Below are positions 7,631-15,946 of a stretch of DNA of 42,156 nt, in pieces. The DNA is from Pseudoalteromonas luteoviolacea DSM 6061 (GTDB taxonomy: Bacteria; Pseudomonadota; Gammaproteobacteria; Enterobacterales; Alteromonadaceae), in contig NZ_AUYB01000130.1 in NCBI RefSeq assembly GCF_001625655.1, positions 1 to 42,156 on the forward strand. Reading direction: 5' to 3'. The translations under genes and the position numbers were made by a program. The notes below the pieces were generated by a model. It ran no database searches, was not told where the DNA came from, and was given only the letters and a program-made list of their open reading frames with translations. Position 1 is the first letter of the stretch. Every line of letters begins with the position of its first letter.

Positions 7631-9064
7631 CTATGGAGTAAAGGTAGCAACACCTAACTCATTAGCTTCAGGTTCCGATGGCGCGCGGTTTAGAATATCT
7701 GATGGCGCAACATCACGGCGCAGATCCATTTCAGATTCTGTTCTGATTAACTCACCTCTAAGGGAGTTTGGTAGCGCCTCGGTAATACGTACATCAACAA
7801 ATTGACCGATCACCGAATGTGGACCTTCAAAGTTAACTACTCGATTGTTTTCGGTACGACCGCGAAGTTCCATAGGATTCTTTTTAGATGGGCCTTCTAC
7901 CAAGATACGCTGCTCTGTATCAAACATTTTACGGCTAATATCTTGCGCCATTTGATTGATGCGGTTTTGCAGGATATACAAGCGTTCTTTCTTTTCTTGT
8001 TCAGGCACATCGTCAGGTAGATCTGCAGCAGGAGTACCTGGACGTGCAGAGTAAATAAAGCTAAAGCTCATATCAAAACCAATGGCATTGATAAGATTCA
8101 TTGTTTCTTCAAAATCAGCTTTAGACTCACCAGGGAAACCAATAATGAAGTCTGAACTCATGCTCAGGTTAGGGCGAACTTTACGTAGTTTCCTGATAGT
8201 CGATTTGTACTCTAGTGCAGTATGGCCGCGTTTCATTAAGTTAAGTACACGATCAGAACCACTCTGAACTGGCAGGTGCAAATGGTCTACAAGCTCAGGT
8301 ACATCTTTGTATGCTTCAATGATGTCTGGTGTAAACTCTACCGGGTGCGAAGTGGTATAACGAATACGATCAATACCATCAATAGCCGCTACATAACGCA
8401 GTAGATCTGAGAAGTAGCAGATTTCGCCGTCGTGCATTTCACCGCGAAAAGCATTTACGTTTTGGCCCAGTAGGTTTACCTCACGCACGCCTTGTTCGGC
8501 AAGCTGAGCAACTTCTAAAATAACGTCATCTAGTGGGCGACTCACTTCTTCACCACGTGTGTAAGGTACCACGCAGAAAGTACAGTACTTAGAGCAGCCT
8601 TCCATAATTGAAACGAATGCCGTTGGTCCTTCAGCTTTTGGTTCAGGCAAACGGTCAAATTTCTCAATTTCAGGGAATGAGATATCAACGACTGAACCTT
8701 CTTTGCTTTGCACCTGTTTTATCATTTCAGGTAGACGGTGTAATGTTTGTGGACCAAATACGATGTCTACAAATGGTGCACGTTGACGGATAGTGTCACC
8801 TTCTTGCGAGGCTACGCAGCCACCTACACCAATTACTAGGTCTGGGTTATCTTCTTTTAATAATTTCCAACGACCCAATTGGTGAAATACTTTTTCCTGT
8901 GCCTTTTCACGAATTGAACAGGTATTGAGTAGGATCACATCCGCCTGCTCAGCTTCTTCTGTTAGCTGATAGCCATTGGTGGAATCAAGTAGATCCGCCA
9001 TTTTCTGGGAGTCATACTCATTCATTTGACAACCCCAGGTTTTGATATGCAATTTTTTACCCAT
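7631..9064 (-). CDS. miaB: tRNA-2-methylthio-N6-isopentenyladenosine synthase MiaB
   Basis: A radical-SAM methylthiotransferase that turns i6A37 into ms2i6A37 in tRNAs reading UNN codons, using two [4Fe-4S] clusters. The 477-residue protein has all six cluster cysteines: Cys12, Cys49 and Cys83 in the N-terminal UPF0004 domain, and Cys157, Cys161 and Cys164 in the radical-SAM motif CSKYCTFC. A C-terminal TRAM domain follows (about residues 380-445). The last ~30 residues (from about DVAPSDILNR) are a short extension. It is the first gene of the operon leading to lnt and is divergent from ubiF across a 265-base gap. Confidence 0.98.
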   Translation of the reverse strand: MGKKLHIKTWGCQMNEYDSQKMADLLDSTNGYQLTEEAEQADVILLNTCSIREKAQEKVFHQLGRWKLLKEDNPDLVIGVGGCVASQEGDTIRQRAPFVDIVFGPQTLHRLPEMIKQVQSKEGSVVDISFPEIEKFDRLPEPKAEGPTAFVSIMEGCSKYCTFCVVPYTRGEEVSRPLDDVILEVAQLAEQGVREVNLLGQNVNAFRGEMHDGEICYFSDLLRYVAAIDGIDRIRYTTSHPVEFTPDIIEAYKDVPELVDHLHLPVQSGSDRVLNLMKRGHTALEYKSTIRKLRKVRPNLSMSSDFIIGFPGESKADFEETMNLINAIGFDMSFSFIYSARPGTPAADLPDDVPEQEKKERLYILQNRINQMAQDISRKMFDTEQRILVEGPSKKNPMELRGRTENNRVVNFEGPHSVIGQFVDVRITEALPNSLRGELIRTESEMDLRRDVAPSDILNRAPSEPEANELGVATFTP

Positions 9065-9329
9065 TGAAATAACGCCTCGTTTTCAATTCGATGATCAGCA
9101 CAACGCCTCGTCAGTTTAGAAAATACCCCAACAACCGACTTACACTTACTAAAATAGCTTAAAAAGAGGCGTATTTTATATGACCTGTAGTCACTAGCCA
9201 AGTATAGATTTCATCTTTCAAAGTGGGGATCAATGACGGTTGTAATTATTCAGCTACAATCGACGTGAGAGATCTTTTTAATGGGATTTGAGATACAATG
9301 TATATACACCAAAAAATGTAGGCAAATTT

Positions 9330-10493
9330 ATGAAAAATAACGTGTTGATAATTGGTGGAGGCATGGTAGGGGCTGCCGCAGCTGTTGAGCTGGCGCGCCA
9401 GGGCTGCCAAGTCACCATTATTGAAAATAACCCGATAGATACGAGCGCGATACTTGAAGGAGAGCAAGTGGATATTCGAGTATCGGCGATCAACCGTTTT
9501 TCGGAAGCGCTACTTGATAAGCTCGGTGCAATGCCCTTGATCAGAGCAAGTCGTAATGCTCCTTATCATCAATTAGAAGCTTATGAGCAAAACAGCGAGC
9601 ACCTGTTGTTTGATAGAAATGAAGTGTCAACTTCACATCTGGGGCACCTAGTAGAAAATAGCATTATTCAAGCAGCGCTATGGGAACAATTTAACGAGCA
9701 CAATATTCAAGTTGTAAAAATCACTGATGCTCCCATTTCGGTAGAGCAGCACTTGAGTAGCATTGAATTAGTGTATCCAGAGCGAAAATTTACCGCAGAT
9801 TTATTAATTGCGGCAGACGGTGGGCGCTCACAGTTAAGAAACCTTGCTGGTATTGGTGTAACAGGTTGGCAATATCAACAACATTGTATGGGGATTTTGA
9901 TTAAGCTTGATGCGCCGCAACAAGTTAAAACTTGGCAGGAATTTAAACCGACAGGTCCAATCGCATTTTTACCAATGCAAGCACCATATGCCAACTTAAT
10001 CTGGTATCACCATAGCTCAGAGCTTAAGCGCTTAAAAGGTTTAACAAACCAAGAGCTAAAAGAGGAAGTACTGTCCAACTTCTTTGAACTACCAGGTGAC
10101 TTTACGATTGAACAAAGTGCTGTATTCCCACTTGCGCGCCAGCACGCGAACCAATACAGCAAAGGGCGGCTCGTTTTGATTGGCGATGCTGCGCATACAA
10201 TCAATCCTTTGGCAGGGCAGGGAGTTAATCTTGGGTTTAAAGATGTTGCAGCGCTTGGTGGGTGTTTGCAAGGCTGTGATGATGTTGGAGAGCTTGCCAA
10301 GCTGCACCAGTATGAAAAAATGCGCCGCAAAGATAACTTGCTAATGATGAGTATGATGGATGCGTGTTACTTTGGATTCTCAAACGAGTTAAAGCCATTA
10401 AAGTCACTTCGCAGTATAGCTTTAAAGTTGGCTAATAAAGCTGGACCTCTTAAAAGGGAGGTGTTGAAGCATGCAATGGGTGGCAATTTCTAG
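9330..10493 (+). CDS. ubiF: Ubiquinone-biosynthesis FAD monooxygenase (UbiF type)
   Basis: A flavin-dependent aromatic-ring hydroxylase of the UbiH/UbiF/VisC family, about 387 residues. It has the FAD-binding GGGMVG motif at residues 9-14, a mid-protein LIAADGGRSQLR (the DG motif that contacts FAD/NAD(P)H), and the family's second FAD motif GDAAHTINPLAGQGVNLG near residue 284. The UbiF assignment (hydroxylation of demethoxyubiquinol) rests on its position divergent from miaB, as in E. coli; the paralogues UbiH and UbiI would look similar. The ATG at 9330 is chosen because it directly precedes the dinucleotide-binding strand. A TACAAT -10-like element lies at 9294-9299. Confidence 0.88.
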   Translation: MKNNVLIIGGGMVGAAAAVELARQGCQVTIIENNPIDTSAILEGEQVDIRVSAINRFSEALLDKLGAMPLIRASRNAPYHQLEAYEQNSEHLLFDRNEVSTSHLGHLVENSIIQAALWEQFNEHNIQVVKITDAPISVEQHLSSIELVYPERKFTADLLIAADGGRSQLRNLAGIGVTGWQYQQHCMGILIKLDAPQQVKTWQEFKPTGPIAFLPMQAPYANLIWYHHSSELKRLKGLTNQELKEEVLSNFFELPGDFTIEQSAVFPLARQHANQYSKGRLVLIGDAAHTINPLAGQGVNLGFKDVAALGGCLQGCDDVGELAKLHQYEKMRRKDNLLMMSMMDACYFGFSNELKPLKSLRSIALKLANKAGPLKREVLKHAMGGNF

Positions 10494-10512
10494 TTGACTC
10501 ATATATGAAAAC

Positions 10513-10541
10513 AAAGAGGGAGTCGCAGCGCTTCCTTTTTT
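10513..10541. terminator. Probable bidirectional terminator, ubiF / tRNA operon
   Basis: AAAGAGGGAG pairs with CTTCCTTTTTT (two G-U pairs) around a TCGCAGCG loop, with a T-run on the plus strand. In the minus direction the complement ends in CTCTTTGTTTT. It therefore could end both ubiF and the convergent tRNA operon. Confidence 0.7.
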
Positions 10542-10659
10542 ATTGTCCAAAATAGTTAAAAAAACTTCAGAACGTGAACAACAAATAACTATGAATTTAA
10601 GGAAAACTTAAAAAGTGTGGGATAGAAAAAGAGTGAGGTTATAAGGGAATATTTAAACA

Positions 10660-10744
<85 letters not shown>

Positions 10745-10773
10745 AATGTTTAATAATTATCTTCAAAGATAAT

Positions 10774-10848
10774 TGGCTGGAGTACCAGGATTTGAACCTG
10801 GGAATGGCGGGATCAAAACCCGCTGCCTTACCGCTTGGCGATACTCCA
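10774..10848 (-). tRNA. tRNA-Gln (anticodon UUG), copy 1
   Basis: 75 nt including the encoded CCA. Acceptor TGGAGTA pairs with TACTCCA (U1-A72 pair, usual for bacterial tRNA-Gln). The anticodon arm is GCGGG-TTTTGAT-CCCGC (UUG). The four copies in this array look identical in sequence. Confidence 0.97.
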
Positions 10849-10871
10849 ACAAAAATTTCAAATCTTAATTC

Positions 10872-10955
10872 GTTGGTCCCATGATTTGAATCTAGGGGTG
10901 GATGAGTGAGGGATCAAAACCTCTCTCTTCTGCCTTACCGCTTGGCGATACTCCA
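10872..10955 (-). pseudogene. Degenerate tRNA-Gln-like copy 1
   Basis: The first ~25 bases match tRNA-Gln exactly (TGGAGTATCGCCAAGCGG and the rest of the D arm), and the loop TTTTGAT with a UUG anticodon is kept. However, the anticodon stem is disrupted by an inserted GAAGAGAGAGG-type tract, and the 3' end (GGGACCAACG) no longer pairs with the 5' acceptor strand and lacks a proper CCA end. A T-loop-like TTCAAAT remains. It is probably a non-functional tRNA remnant. Confidence 0.8.
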
Positions 10956-10993
10956 ACAGTGGTAGTTGATTATTTTAGTTCTTATCGAGAACA

Positions 10994-11078
<85 letters not shown>

Positions 11079-11100
11079 AATATTTTATCTCGTAAAGAGA

Positions 11101-11175
11101 TGGCTGGAGTACCAGGATTTGAACCTGGGAATGGCGGGATCAAAACCCGCTGCCTTACCGCTTGGCGATACTCCA
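11101..11175 (-). tRNA. tRNA-Gln (anticodon UUG), copy 2
   Basis: 75 nt with encoded CCA. Acceptor, D, anticodon (TTTTGAT loop) and T arms all pair as in copy 1. Confidence 0.97.
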
Positions 11176-11198
11176 ACGATTATTTCAAATCTAGTTGT

Positions 11199-11283
11199 GT
11201 TGAACCCAGGATTTGAATCTGGGGGTGGATGAGTGAGGGATCAAAACCTCTCTCTTCTGTCCTTACCGCTTGGCGATACTCCA
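11199..11283 (-). pseudogene. Degenerate tRNA-Gln-like copy 2
   Basis: Same architecture as the remnant at 10872-10955: an intact 5' half of tRNA-Gln, the same purine-rich insertion before a TTTTGAT loop, and a 3' end that cannot form the acceptor stem. It differs by an extra base in the D-arm region (GGACAG rather than GGCAG) and has a better-paired T arm (CCCAG...CTGGG). The two remnants were evidently copied together with flanking tRNAs. Confidence 0.8.
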
Positions 11284-11321
11284 ACAGTGGTAGTTGATTA
11301 TTTTAGTTCTTATCGAGAACA

Positions 11322-11406
<85 letters not shown>

Positions 11407-11428
11407 AATATTTTATCTCATAAAGAGA

Positions 11429-11503
11429 TGGCTGGAGTACCAGGATTTGAACCTGGGAATGGCGGGATCAAAACCCGCTGCCTTACCGCTTGGCGATACT
11501 CCA
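11429..11503 (-). tRNA. tRNA-Gln (anticodon UUG), copy 3
   Basis: 75 nt with encoded CCA and all four arms paired, as in copy 1. In the transcript it lies between Leu copy 4 (5') and Leu copy 3 (3'). Confidence 0.97.
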
Positions 11504-11541
11504 ACAATGGTAGTTGATTATTTTAGTTCTTATCGAGAACT

Positions 11542-11626
<85 letters not shown>

Positions 11627-11648
11627 ATTTATTTTCTTTTTAAGAAAA

Positions 11649-11725
11649 TGGTGGCTATGCCCTGATTTGAACAGGGGACCCCATCATTATGAGTGATGTG
11701 CTCTAACCAGCTGAGCTACATAGCC
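11649..11725 (-). tRNA. tRNA-Met (anticodon CAU), copy 1, elongator type
   Basis: 77 nt with encoded CCA. Acceptor GGCTATG pairs with CATAGCC, and the anticodon loop is CTCATAA (CAU). The paired 1-72 position and the close likeness to the E. coli metT/metU sequence mark it as elongator, not initiator, tRNA-Met. Confidence 0.96.
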
Positions 11726-11727
11726 AT

Positions 11728-11802
11728 TGGCTGGAGTACCAGGATTTGAACCTGGGAATGGCGGGATCAAAACCCGCTGCCTTACCGCTTGGCGATACTC
11801 CA
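11728..11802 (-). tRNA. tRNA-Gln (anticodon UUG), copy 4
   Basis: 75 nt with encoded CCA. It lies only two bases from the tRNA-Met copy 1 gene, so the precursor must be cut very precisely between them. Confidence 0.97.
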
Positions 11803-11835
11803 ACGAAACGATTGTTTTAGTTCTTATCGAGAACT

Positions 11836-11920
<85 letters not shown>

Positions 11921-11967
11921 ACATTAGGGTAGTTAGTTTTAAAGTTGCTAATCAACTTGAAAAAGCA

Positions 11968-12044
11968 TGGTGGCTATGCCCTGATTTGAACAGGGGACCC
12001 CATCATTATGAGTGATGTGCTCTAACCAGCTGAGCTACATAGCC
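11968..12044 (-). tRNA. tRNA-Met (anticodon CAU), copy 2, elongator type
   Basis: 77 nt with encoded CCA, identical in arms to copy 1. It is the first tRNA of the operon, lying 39 bases downstream of the -10 element of the operon promoter. Confidence 0.96.
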
Positions 12045-12083
12045 ATCTCTTTTTCGTTTATCACCATCGCTGGTGCGGGGCGT

Positions 12084-12112
12084 ATTATGCGTATATGCCC
12101 CCATGCCGTCAA
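12084..12112 (-). promoter_or_regulatory. Sigma70 promoter of the tRNA operon, stringent-type discriminator
   Basis: On the minus strand there is TTGACG (12112-12107), a 17-base spacer, and CATAAT (12089-12084). A GC-rich stretch containing CGCCCCGC follows between -10 and the start site, the hallmark of rRNA/tRNA promoters under ppGpp/DksA (stringent) control. It precedes tRNA-Met copy 2 and probably drives the whole array. Confidence 0.85.
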
Positions 12113-12312
12113 CACCTTTTTTTGAAAAAATCTCGTATCACAGATTGTTTGCAGATAAATTAAGCGAAACGGCCTGTTTTTATACCAAAACAAATCTAAA
12201 AGTACAAACCAGATTGACAATAAGTACTAAGAAATTATCACTTCATTCGAAAGTTGAAATTAAGAGACACGAAATTTTTTGGAAGGAAGGGATTTTAAAG
12301 CGCTAAAAAATG

Positions 12313-12340
12313 AAAAAAGCTCCATAAAATGGAGCTTTTT
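12313..12340. terminator. Terminator downstream of ychF
   Basis: AGCTCCAT and ATGGAGCT form an 8-bp stem with a 4-base loop and are flanked by A-runs on one side and T-runs on the other, so it can work in both directions. It ends the ychF transcript on the minus strand, 22 bases after the stop codon. Confidence 0.9.
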
Positions 12341-12361
12341 GACAAACGTATTATTGAAGTT

Positions 12362-13453
12362 TTATACGTTGAATAGGAAGTTCATGACATCGCCATCTTT
12401 TACGATGTAATCTTTACCTTCTTGACGCATTTTACCAGCATCTTTTGCGCCGCTTTCGCCTTGATACTCTATATAGTCATCAAAACCGATAGTTTGCGCA
12501 CGGATGAAGCCTCGTTCAAAGTCTGTGTGGATCTTACCCGCAGCTTGTGGTGCAGTTGCGCCAACAGGAATTGTCCAAGCACGTACTTCTTTAACACCCG
12601 CTGTAAAGTAAGTTTGTAACTTAAGTAGCTCGTAGCCACCACGAATTACTAAGTTTAGGCCTGGCTCTTCAAGGCCAAGATCTGCCATAAACTCAAGCTT
12701 GTCTTCTTCTTCAAGCTCAGAAAGCTCAGATTCAATCGCAGCACATACAGGGATAACAACTGCGTCTTCTTCAGCTGCGATCTCACGTACCTTGTCAAGG
12801 AATGGGTTATTTTCAAAACCATCTTCAGTGACGTTTGCGATATACATAGTTGGCTTGATAGTTAAGAAGTTAAGCGGCTTAATCGCAACTAGCTCTTCTT
12901 TAGTTAGCTCTAAAGAACGCAGTGTTAAACCTTCATCAAGGTGGGCTTTCACTTTTTCTAACACTTCGTTTTGGAATTTAGCTTCTTTATCGCCGCCTTT
13001 TGCTTTTTTAGCATTACGCTGCGCTGCACGATCAGCTGCTTCCATATCTGCCAGAACGAGTTCAGTATTGATAACGTCGATATCATCGGCAGGGTTTACC
13101 TGACCAGATACGTGTACAATGTTTTCATCTTCAAAACAGCGAACAACATGACCAATTGCATCCGTTTCACGAATGTTTGCTAAGAACTGGTTACCTAGGC
13201 CTTCACCCTTTGAAGCACCCTTTACCAAACCTGCAATATCAACAAATTCCATTGTGGTTGCAATGGTCTTTTGCGGATTAACAATCGCAGCCAGTTGGTC
13301 TAGACGAGGGTCCGGAACGGCAACAACGCCTGTGTTTGGTTCGATTGTACAAAACGGAAAGTTTGCGGCTTCGATTCCCGCTTTAGTTAATGCATTAAAT
13401 AGGGTTGATTTACCAACGTTTGGTAAACCCACAATGCCACATTTAAAACCCAT
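12362..13453 (-). CDS. ychF: Redox-regulated ATPase YchF (Obg-like)
   Basis: A 363-residue P-loop NTPase of the Obg/OLA1 group that in this family prefers ATP and binds ribosomes; it is reported to have a role in oxidative-stress response. The G1 loop GLPNVGKST is at residues 8-16, followed by G3 DIAGLVKGASKGEG, a modified G4 (NVTE rather than NKxD, consistent with ATP preference), a coiled-coil insertion, and a C-terminal TGS domain (GVKEVRAWTIPVGATAPQAA onward). Length and C-terminus match the family. It is followed upstream by pth after a 46-base gap, the common ychF-pth arrangement. Confidence 0.98.
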   Translation of the reverse strand: MGFKCGIVGLPNVGKSTLFNALTKAGIEAANFPFCTIEPNTGVVAVPDPRLDQLAAIVNPQKTIATTMEFVDIAGLVKGASKGEGLGNQFLANIRETDAIGHVVRCFEDENIVHVSGQVNPADDIDVINTELVLADMEAADRAAQRNAKKAKGGDKEAKFQNEVLEKVKAHLDEGLTLRSLELTKEELVAIKPLNFLTIKPTMYIANVTEDGFENNPFLDKVREIAAEEDAVVIPVCAAIESELSELEEEDKLEFMADLGLEEPGLNLVIRGGYELLKLQTYFTAGVKEVRAWTIPVGATAPQAAGKIHTDFERGFIRAQTIGFDDYIEYQGESGAKDAGKMRQEGKDYIVKDGDVMNFLFNV

Positions 13454-13499
13454 AATTTTGAACCTTCAGTTAATCAAATTGTTGCCGTAGGAAAACGTC

Positions 13500-14084
13500 T
13501 TACGGCTTAAATGAATGTAGTCTGTTTTGTGCTTTTAACACACCGTCTTTCGCTAAAATTTCCATGCAGCGAACTGCTTCATCAACAACAGCATCAATTT
13601 TTTCTTGGTCAGCTTTGGGTGCTTTACCTAGAACCCAGCCAGTGACTTTGTCTCGGTGGCCTGGGTGACCAATGCCTATTCGCAAGCGCATAAATTCTTT
13701 GTTATTGCCAAGCTTAGAAATAATGTCTTTCAAGCCATTATGTCCGCCATGACCACCGCCTTTTTTAATTTTGGCGATACCAGGGTCCATATCCATTTCG
13801 TCATGTGCAACGAGGATGTTTTCAGCTGGAATTTTAAAAAAGTTTGCAAGGCTTGAGACCGCTTTGCCACTTAAATTCATATAAGTGGTGGGAATAAGCA
13901 ATTTGAATTCTTGATTGTTGATAAGTACTTTGCCCGTAAGGCCATGGTACTTTGAGTCAGGTTTGAGGATGCAATTGTAGCGTTTTGCCAGTTCTTCTAT
14001 GAACCACGCACCGGCATTGTGACGAGTGTTTGCATATTCGGGGCCTGGATTAGCCAGGCCCACAAGCATTTGAATATTATTCAA
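13500..14084 (-). CDS. pth: Peptidyl-tRNA hydrolase
   Basis: Cytoplasmic enzyme that recycles tRNA from peptidyl-tRNA released by stalled ribosomes. It is 194 residues, the same as E. coli Pth. The conserved segments are present: GLANPG and NTRHNAGAWF with the catalytic histidine (about residue 24), PTTYMNLSGKAV with the binding asparagine, HDEMDMDPG with the acid, and GGGHGGHNGLKDI. The most likely start is the TTG at 14084, because AAGGTG lies eight bases upstream; an ATG at 14069 has no ribosome-binding site but would give a protein still starting before GLANPG. The ribosome-binding site lies within a 16-bp palindrome (see separate entry). Confidence 0.96.
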   Translation of the reverse strand: MNNIQMLVGLANPGPEYANTRHNAGAWFIEELAKRYNCILKPDSKYHGLTGKVLINNQEFKLLIPTTYMNLSGKAVSSLANFFKIPAENILVAHDEMDMDPGIAKIKKGGGHGGHNGLKDIISKLGNNKEFMRLRIGIGHPGHRDKVTGWVLGKAPKADQEKIDAVVDEAVRCMEILAKDGVLKAQNRLHSFKP

Positions 14085-14098
14085 GGTGTTAACACCTT
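14083..14098 (-). promoter_or_regulatory. Palindrome enclosing the pth ribosome-binding site
   Basis: AAGGTGTTAACACCTT is a perfect 16-bp palindrome filling most of the 19-base gap between the rplY stop and the pth start. In mRNA it can fold as a 6-bp stem with a TTAA loop, which would pair the AAGGUG ribosome-binding site with CACCUU touching the UUG start codon. Translation of pth may thus depend on ribosomes finishing rplY; that is inference. Confidence 0.55.
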
Positions 14099-14103
14099 AA
14101 AAA

Positions 14104-14712
14104 TTACTCAGCTGCTTCTTCAGCTTCTTCTTCAGAAGCAGCGCCTTTAGGAGCGTTTAAAGTAACAACAGCTTGGTCGTGGTCCGCACCTTTAGCTAGT
14201 TCTACTGAAACAACACCTGCAGGAAGTACAACGTCAGAAAGGTGTACAGTTGCACCTACTTCTAGCGCAGCAACATCAACTTCTACGAACTCAGGAAGTT
14301 GAGCTGGTAGACATGTGATTTCGATTTCTGTTACGTGGTGAGCAACAGTGTTACCGCCTTTAGTAGCAGCTTCTTCGTTGATGAAGTGTACTGGTACTTT
14401 AGTGTGGATCTTCTGAGAAGCATCAACACGTTGGAAGTCTAAGTGAGTGATCTTAGGCTTATATGGGTGACGCTGGATGTCTTTAACGATAGCTTCAACA
14501 GACTCACCGCCAATGTTTAGCGTAAGGATGTGAGTGTAGAAACCTTCGTCTTCTTGCATGTGGATCACTTTGTTGTGATCTAGAGTAAGAGAAACAACTT
14601 CTTTACCTAAACCGTAAAGGATTGCAGGAACTTTCTCAGCGCGACGTAGGCGGCGGCTCGCACCAGTACCTAATTCTACGCGTACTTCAGCGTCTAAAAC
14701 GTATTGTGACAT
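14104..14712 (-). CDS. rplY: 50S ribosomal protein L25, long CTC form
   Basis: A 5S-rRNA-binding ribosomal protein bL25 of the general-stress (CTC) type. About 202 residues, with the N-terminal L25 domain (LGTGASRRLRRAEKVPAILY near residues 15-34) and a C-terminal beta domain absent in the short E. coli form. The tail is acidic and Ala/Glu-rich (ASEEEAEEAAE), typical of long bL25. The ATG at 14712 is preferred: GGAG lies six bases upstream, and a 17-codon extension of the frame has no ribosome-binding site. It lies between prs and pth, the usual gammaproteobacterial order. Confidence 0.96.
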   Translation of the reverse strand: MSQYVLDAEVRVELGTGASRRLRRAEKVPAILYGLGKEVVSLTLDHNKVIHMQEDEGFYTHILTLNIGGESVEAIVKDIQRHPYKPKITHLDFQRVDASQKIHTKVPVHFINEEAATKGGNTVAHHVTEIEITCLPAQLPEFVEVDVAALEVGATVHLSDVVLPAGVVSVELAKGADHDQAVVTLNAPKGAASEEEAEEAAE

Positions 14713-14864
14713 AACTGTCTCCAAAATATATAAAGTTAATAATGTCAGAAAACTCGCGACCAAATTTTCTGGCGTATACCTATCAAGCTGACAAATTTTG
14801 TCTGCCCAGTAGGTAAAAAAGGCGCGCTAATATAGCACTATCATGGCTAGATTAAAACCATTAG

Positions 14865-14898
14865 AGCAATAAAAAAGCACCAAACGGTGCTTTTTTAT
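14865..14898. terminator. Terminator downstream of prs
   Basis: AAAAAAGCACC, a short AAAC loop region, then GGTGCTTTTTT: a symmetric hairpin with A- and T-runs on both sides. It lies 16 bases past the prs stop on the minus strand, separating prs from rplY, so rplY probably has its own promoter in 14713-14864. Confidence 0.9.
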
Positions 14899-14914
14899 TG
14901 ATTCGAGCAATGAA

Positions 14915-15862
14915 TTAGTGTTCAAACATTGCTGAAATAGATTCTTCGTTACTGATACGACGGATTGTTTCAGCCATCATGTCAGCTAAGGTAAGAACTT
15001 TAACCTTATCAAGTGCGCGTAATTCGTCTGACAATGGGATTGAGTCAGTAACGATTACTTCGTCAATTACAGAGTTACGTAGGTTCTCTGCTGCATTACC
15101 AGAAAGCACAGGGTGAGTTGCATAAGCAAATACACGCTTCGCACCGTGCTCTTTAAGCGCAGCTGCCGCTTTACATAAAGTACCACCTGTATCAATCATA
15201 TCGTCAACAATGATACAGTCACGACCTTCTACGTCACCAATAATGTGCATTACTTGAGAAACGTTCGCTTGCGGACGACGCTTGTCGATGATGGCAAGGT
15301 CTTTGTCATCAAGAAGCTTTGCAATAGCGCGTGCACGCACAACGCCACCGATGTCAGGAGACACTACAACAACGTCATCGAAGTCACGCTCTTTCATGTC
15401 TTCGATTAGCACTGGGCTACCAAATACATTGTCTACAGGTACATCGAAGAAACCTTGAATTTGTTCTGCATGTAGATCCACAGTTAAAACGCGGTCAACA
15501 CCTACACTAGATAGGAAGTCTGCTACCACTTTCGCAGTGATTGGCACACGTGCTGAACGAACGCGGCGGTCTTGACGTGCATAACCAAAGTATGGAATCA
15601 CTGCTGTGATACGACCAGCAGAAGCACGACGTAGTGCATCAACCATAACGATAAGTTCCATAAGGTTATCATTTGTTGGGGCACAAGTTGATTGAATAAT
15701 AAAGACGTCTGAACCACGTACATTTTCATTGATTTGAACGCTGATCTCACCGTCACTAAAACGGCCTACAACGGCATCACCTAACTCAATAAATAAACGT
15801 TTTGCAACTTTTTGAGCTAGCTCGGGTGTTGCGTTACCAGCGAAGAGCTTCATGTCGGGCAC
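14915..15862 (-). CDS. prs: Ribose-phosphate pyrophosphokinase (PRPP synthetase)
   Basis: Makes phosphoribosyl pyrophosphate from ribose 5-phosphate and ATP, for purine, pyrimidine, His, Trp and NAD synthesis. From the GTG at 15862 the protein is 315 residues, the same as E. coli Prs, which also begins with GTG-CCx-GAx-ATG; GAGGAA lies seven bases upstream. Characteristic segments are visible: RQDRRVRSARVPITAK, DLHAEQIQGFFDVPVDN, SPDIGGVVRAR, and the PRPP-binding loop IIVDDMIDTGGTL. The frame stays open a further 14 codons upstream, but those are unlikely to be translated. Confidence 0.98.
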   Translation of the reverse strand: MPDMKLFAGNATPELAQKVAKRLFIELGDAVVGRFSDGEISVQINENVRGSDVFIIQSTCAPTNDNLMELIVMVDALRRASAGRITAVIPYFGYARQDRRVRSARVPITAKVVADFLSSVGVDRVLTVDLHAEQIQGFFDVPVDNVFGSPVLIEDMKERDFDDVVVVSPDIGGVVRARAIAKLLDDKDLAIIDKRRPQANVSQVMHIIGDVEGRDCIIVDDMIDTGGTLCKAAAALKEHGAKRVFAYATHPVLSGNAAENLRNSVIDEVIVTDSIPLSDELRALDKVKVLTLADMMAETIRRISNEESISAMFEH

Positions 15863-15946
15863 GGTAGGGTTCCTCAGGCACTGAATTTTTGGACTAACAT
15901 GCAAAGACTAAAATAGCACAGTCAATACAGGCTAACTTAAACTAAT

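Noticed and set aside
12073..12306. 77-codon open frame between the tRNA promoter and ychF terminator
   Set aside because: It runs across the tRNA operon promoter, lacks a ribosome-binding site and has no protein-like pattern.
12699..13103. 134-codon Ser-rich open frame antisense to ychF
   Set aside because: The serine runs are the complement of Glu/Asp codons in YchF; no ribosome-binding site or domain.
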